DNA of 64,000 nt from assembly GCF_050433445.1 (NCBI RefSeq), contig NZ_JBNPXF010000001.1:124001-188000 (forward strand). The letters are read 5' to 3'. The notes beneath the pieces were generated by a model. The model was given only the letters and a program-made list of their open reading frames with translations. It made no database searches and had not been told where the DNA came from. Position 1 is the stretch's first letter; each line of letters starts with the position of its first letter. Below are positions 63,350 to 64,000 of this stretch, piece by piece. Source of the stretch: Kroppenstedtia sanguinis (GTDB taxonomy: Bacteria > Bacillota > Bacilli > Thermoactinomycetales > DSM-45169). The translations under genes and the position numbers were made by a program.

Positions 63350-63825
63350 GTAACAATGCTAAACACCTCAGTGAGAGGATTGAAACAAACTCAACGCCTC
63401 TCCAATTACCATCCATAGAAGTAACAATGCTAAACACCTCAGTGAGAGGATTGAAACAAAATAGGTCGTCAGGTACTTAAAAACATCCCGCTGTAACAAT
63501 GCTAAACACCTCAGTGAGAGGATTGAAACTGGGGTATCATTTAGGGTGTCGTTTGGGGTATCATCGTAACAATGCTAAACACCTCAGTGAGAGGATTGAA
63601 ACTCCTCCCCCGGATCGCTCCGCCTCGATCAGCATCAGTAACAATGCTAAACACCTCAGTGAGAGGATTGAAACGGTTGAGTTCCACTACTTTTTCCGTT
63701 GTGGCACCGGTTTGTAACAATGCTAAACATCTCAGTGAGAGGATTAAAACAGCAAGGTACTTAACTTTTCAGGAGTACCCCATTTTACGTAACAAAGCTA
63801 AACACCTCAACATTTCACTTTTAAA
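63350..63825 (+). CRISPR. CRISPR array 13, 6 repeats plus truncated end
   Basis: Repeats near 63350, 63421, 63493, 63566, 63638 (ATGCTAAAC/AGTGA) and 63714 (CATCTC, ATTAAAAC). The truncated repeat at 63789 ends CCTCAACATTTCACTTTTAA. Leader at about 63090-63349. Confidence 0.97.
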
Positions 63826-63849
63826 ATTGCTGGCTGCTGTACAGATTCA

Positions 63850-64000
63850 AGAGGAAGTTGGGAAGTCAGTGTAGAAATTTAAAGGAGCGGATTATGACAG
63901 GATGGGATCATGCATCATCAATCTTTTCCGAACACCTGATGCTTCGGCTTAACCCCAGGGGGTGTTCGGAAATGCCAAAATCCTTGGAAGACAAGGTGTT
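63850..64000 (+). promoter_or_regulatory. CRISPR leader 14, cut by the window end
   Basis: GGAAGTTGGGAAGTCAGTGT, TTTTCCGAACACCTGATGCT and GGGGGTGTTCGGAAATGCC are present in order. Another array should begin about 110-120 bases beyond the window. Confidence 0.75.

Overview
The window looks like chromosome from a Gram-positive, endospore-forming member of the Firmicutes, most plausibly a Thermoactinomycetaceae-type bacterium (inference). The evidence is a gerA-type germination operon, AGGAGG-type ribosome binding sites with many GTG/TTG starts, low-GC Gram-positive riboswitch leaders (two FMN, one SAM-I), Fur-box-like operators, and yknWXYZ- and citST-like modules. No rRNA or tRNA gene was seen.

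Layout. 1-3.3 kb: the end of a penicillin-binding protein, an FMN-riboswitch-controlled riboflavin transporter gene (ribU), and a thyA-folA operon. That operon is preceded by a second, duplicated FMN riboswitch whose own ribU gene is gone. 3.3-9.7 kb: glycerol dehydrogenase, an M20 amidohydrolase and ectABC (ectoine synthesis). 10-13.2 kb: ehuBCDA (ectoine uptake). 13.7-17.9 kb: a four-gene germinant receptor operon. 18-25 kb: a DUF1002 protein, an orphan siderophore-binding lipoprotein with a Fur box, and a citrate-type transporter with its CitS/CitT two-component system. 25.6-30.2 kb: yknWXYZ-like genes (yknW frameshifted) and a lipoprotein. 30.3-35.4 kb: a siderophore-iron ABC transporter divergent from a ferredoxin-NADP reductase-like flavoprotein, both with Fur boxes. 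35.5-39.2 kb: a SAM-riboswitch operon with an MFS carrier, an FMN reductase and a flavin monooxygenase, probably for organosulfur use.

39.3-64 kb is a large type I-D CRISPR-Cas locus. A WYL regulator precedes cas10d(csc3)-csc2-csc1-cas3-cas4-cas1-cas2, and cas6 lies about 8 kb further on among the arrays. There are about 80 full repeats in 13 arrays or array remnants. Almost every array has its own roughly 260-bp leader, a run of 37-bp repeats, and a truncated terminal repeat that leads straight into the next leader. Each array carries its own repeat variants, while the CCTC/GAGG stem and the ATTGAAAC handle stay constant. The locus has grown by tandem duplication of leader-array modules. It also holds an IS3 element, a DUF3841 gene between leader fragments, small membrane-peptide ORFs, and a cas6 gene whose 3' end runs into a decayed repeat.

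Eight copies of a short non-coding element family share near-identical ends (one reading AGGCGTGTTGATTAG) and are scattered through the window. Two of them supply the stop codons of adjacent genes. Ectoine synthesis plus uptake, and duplicated Fur-controlled iron uptake, suggest an organism that meets salt stress and iron limitation.
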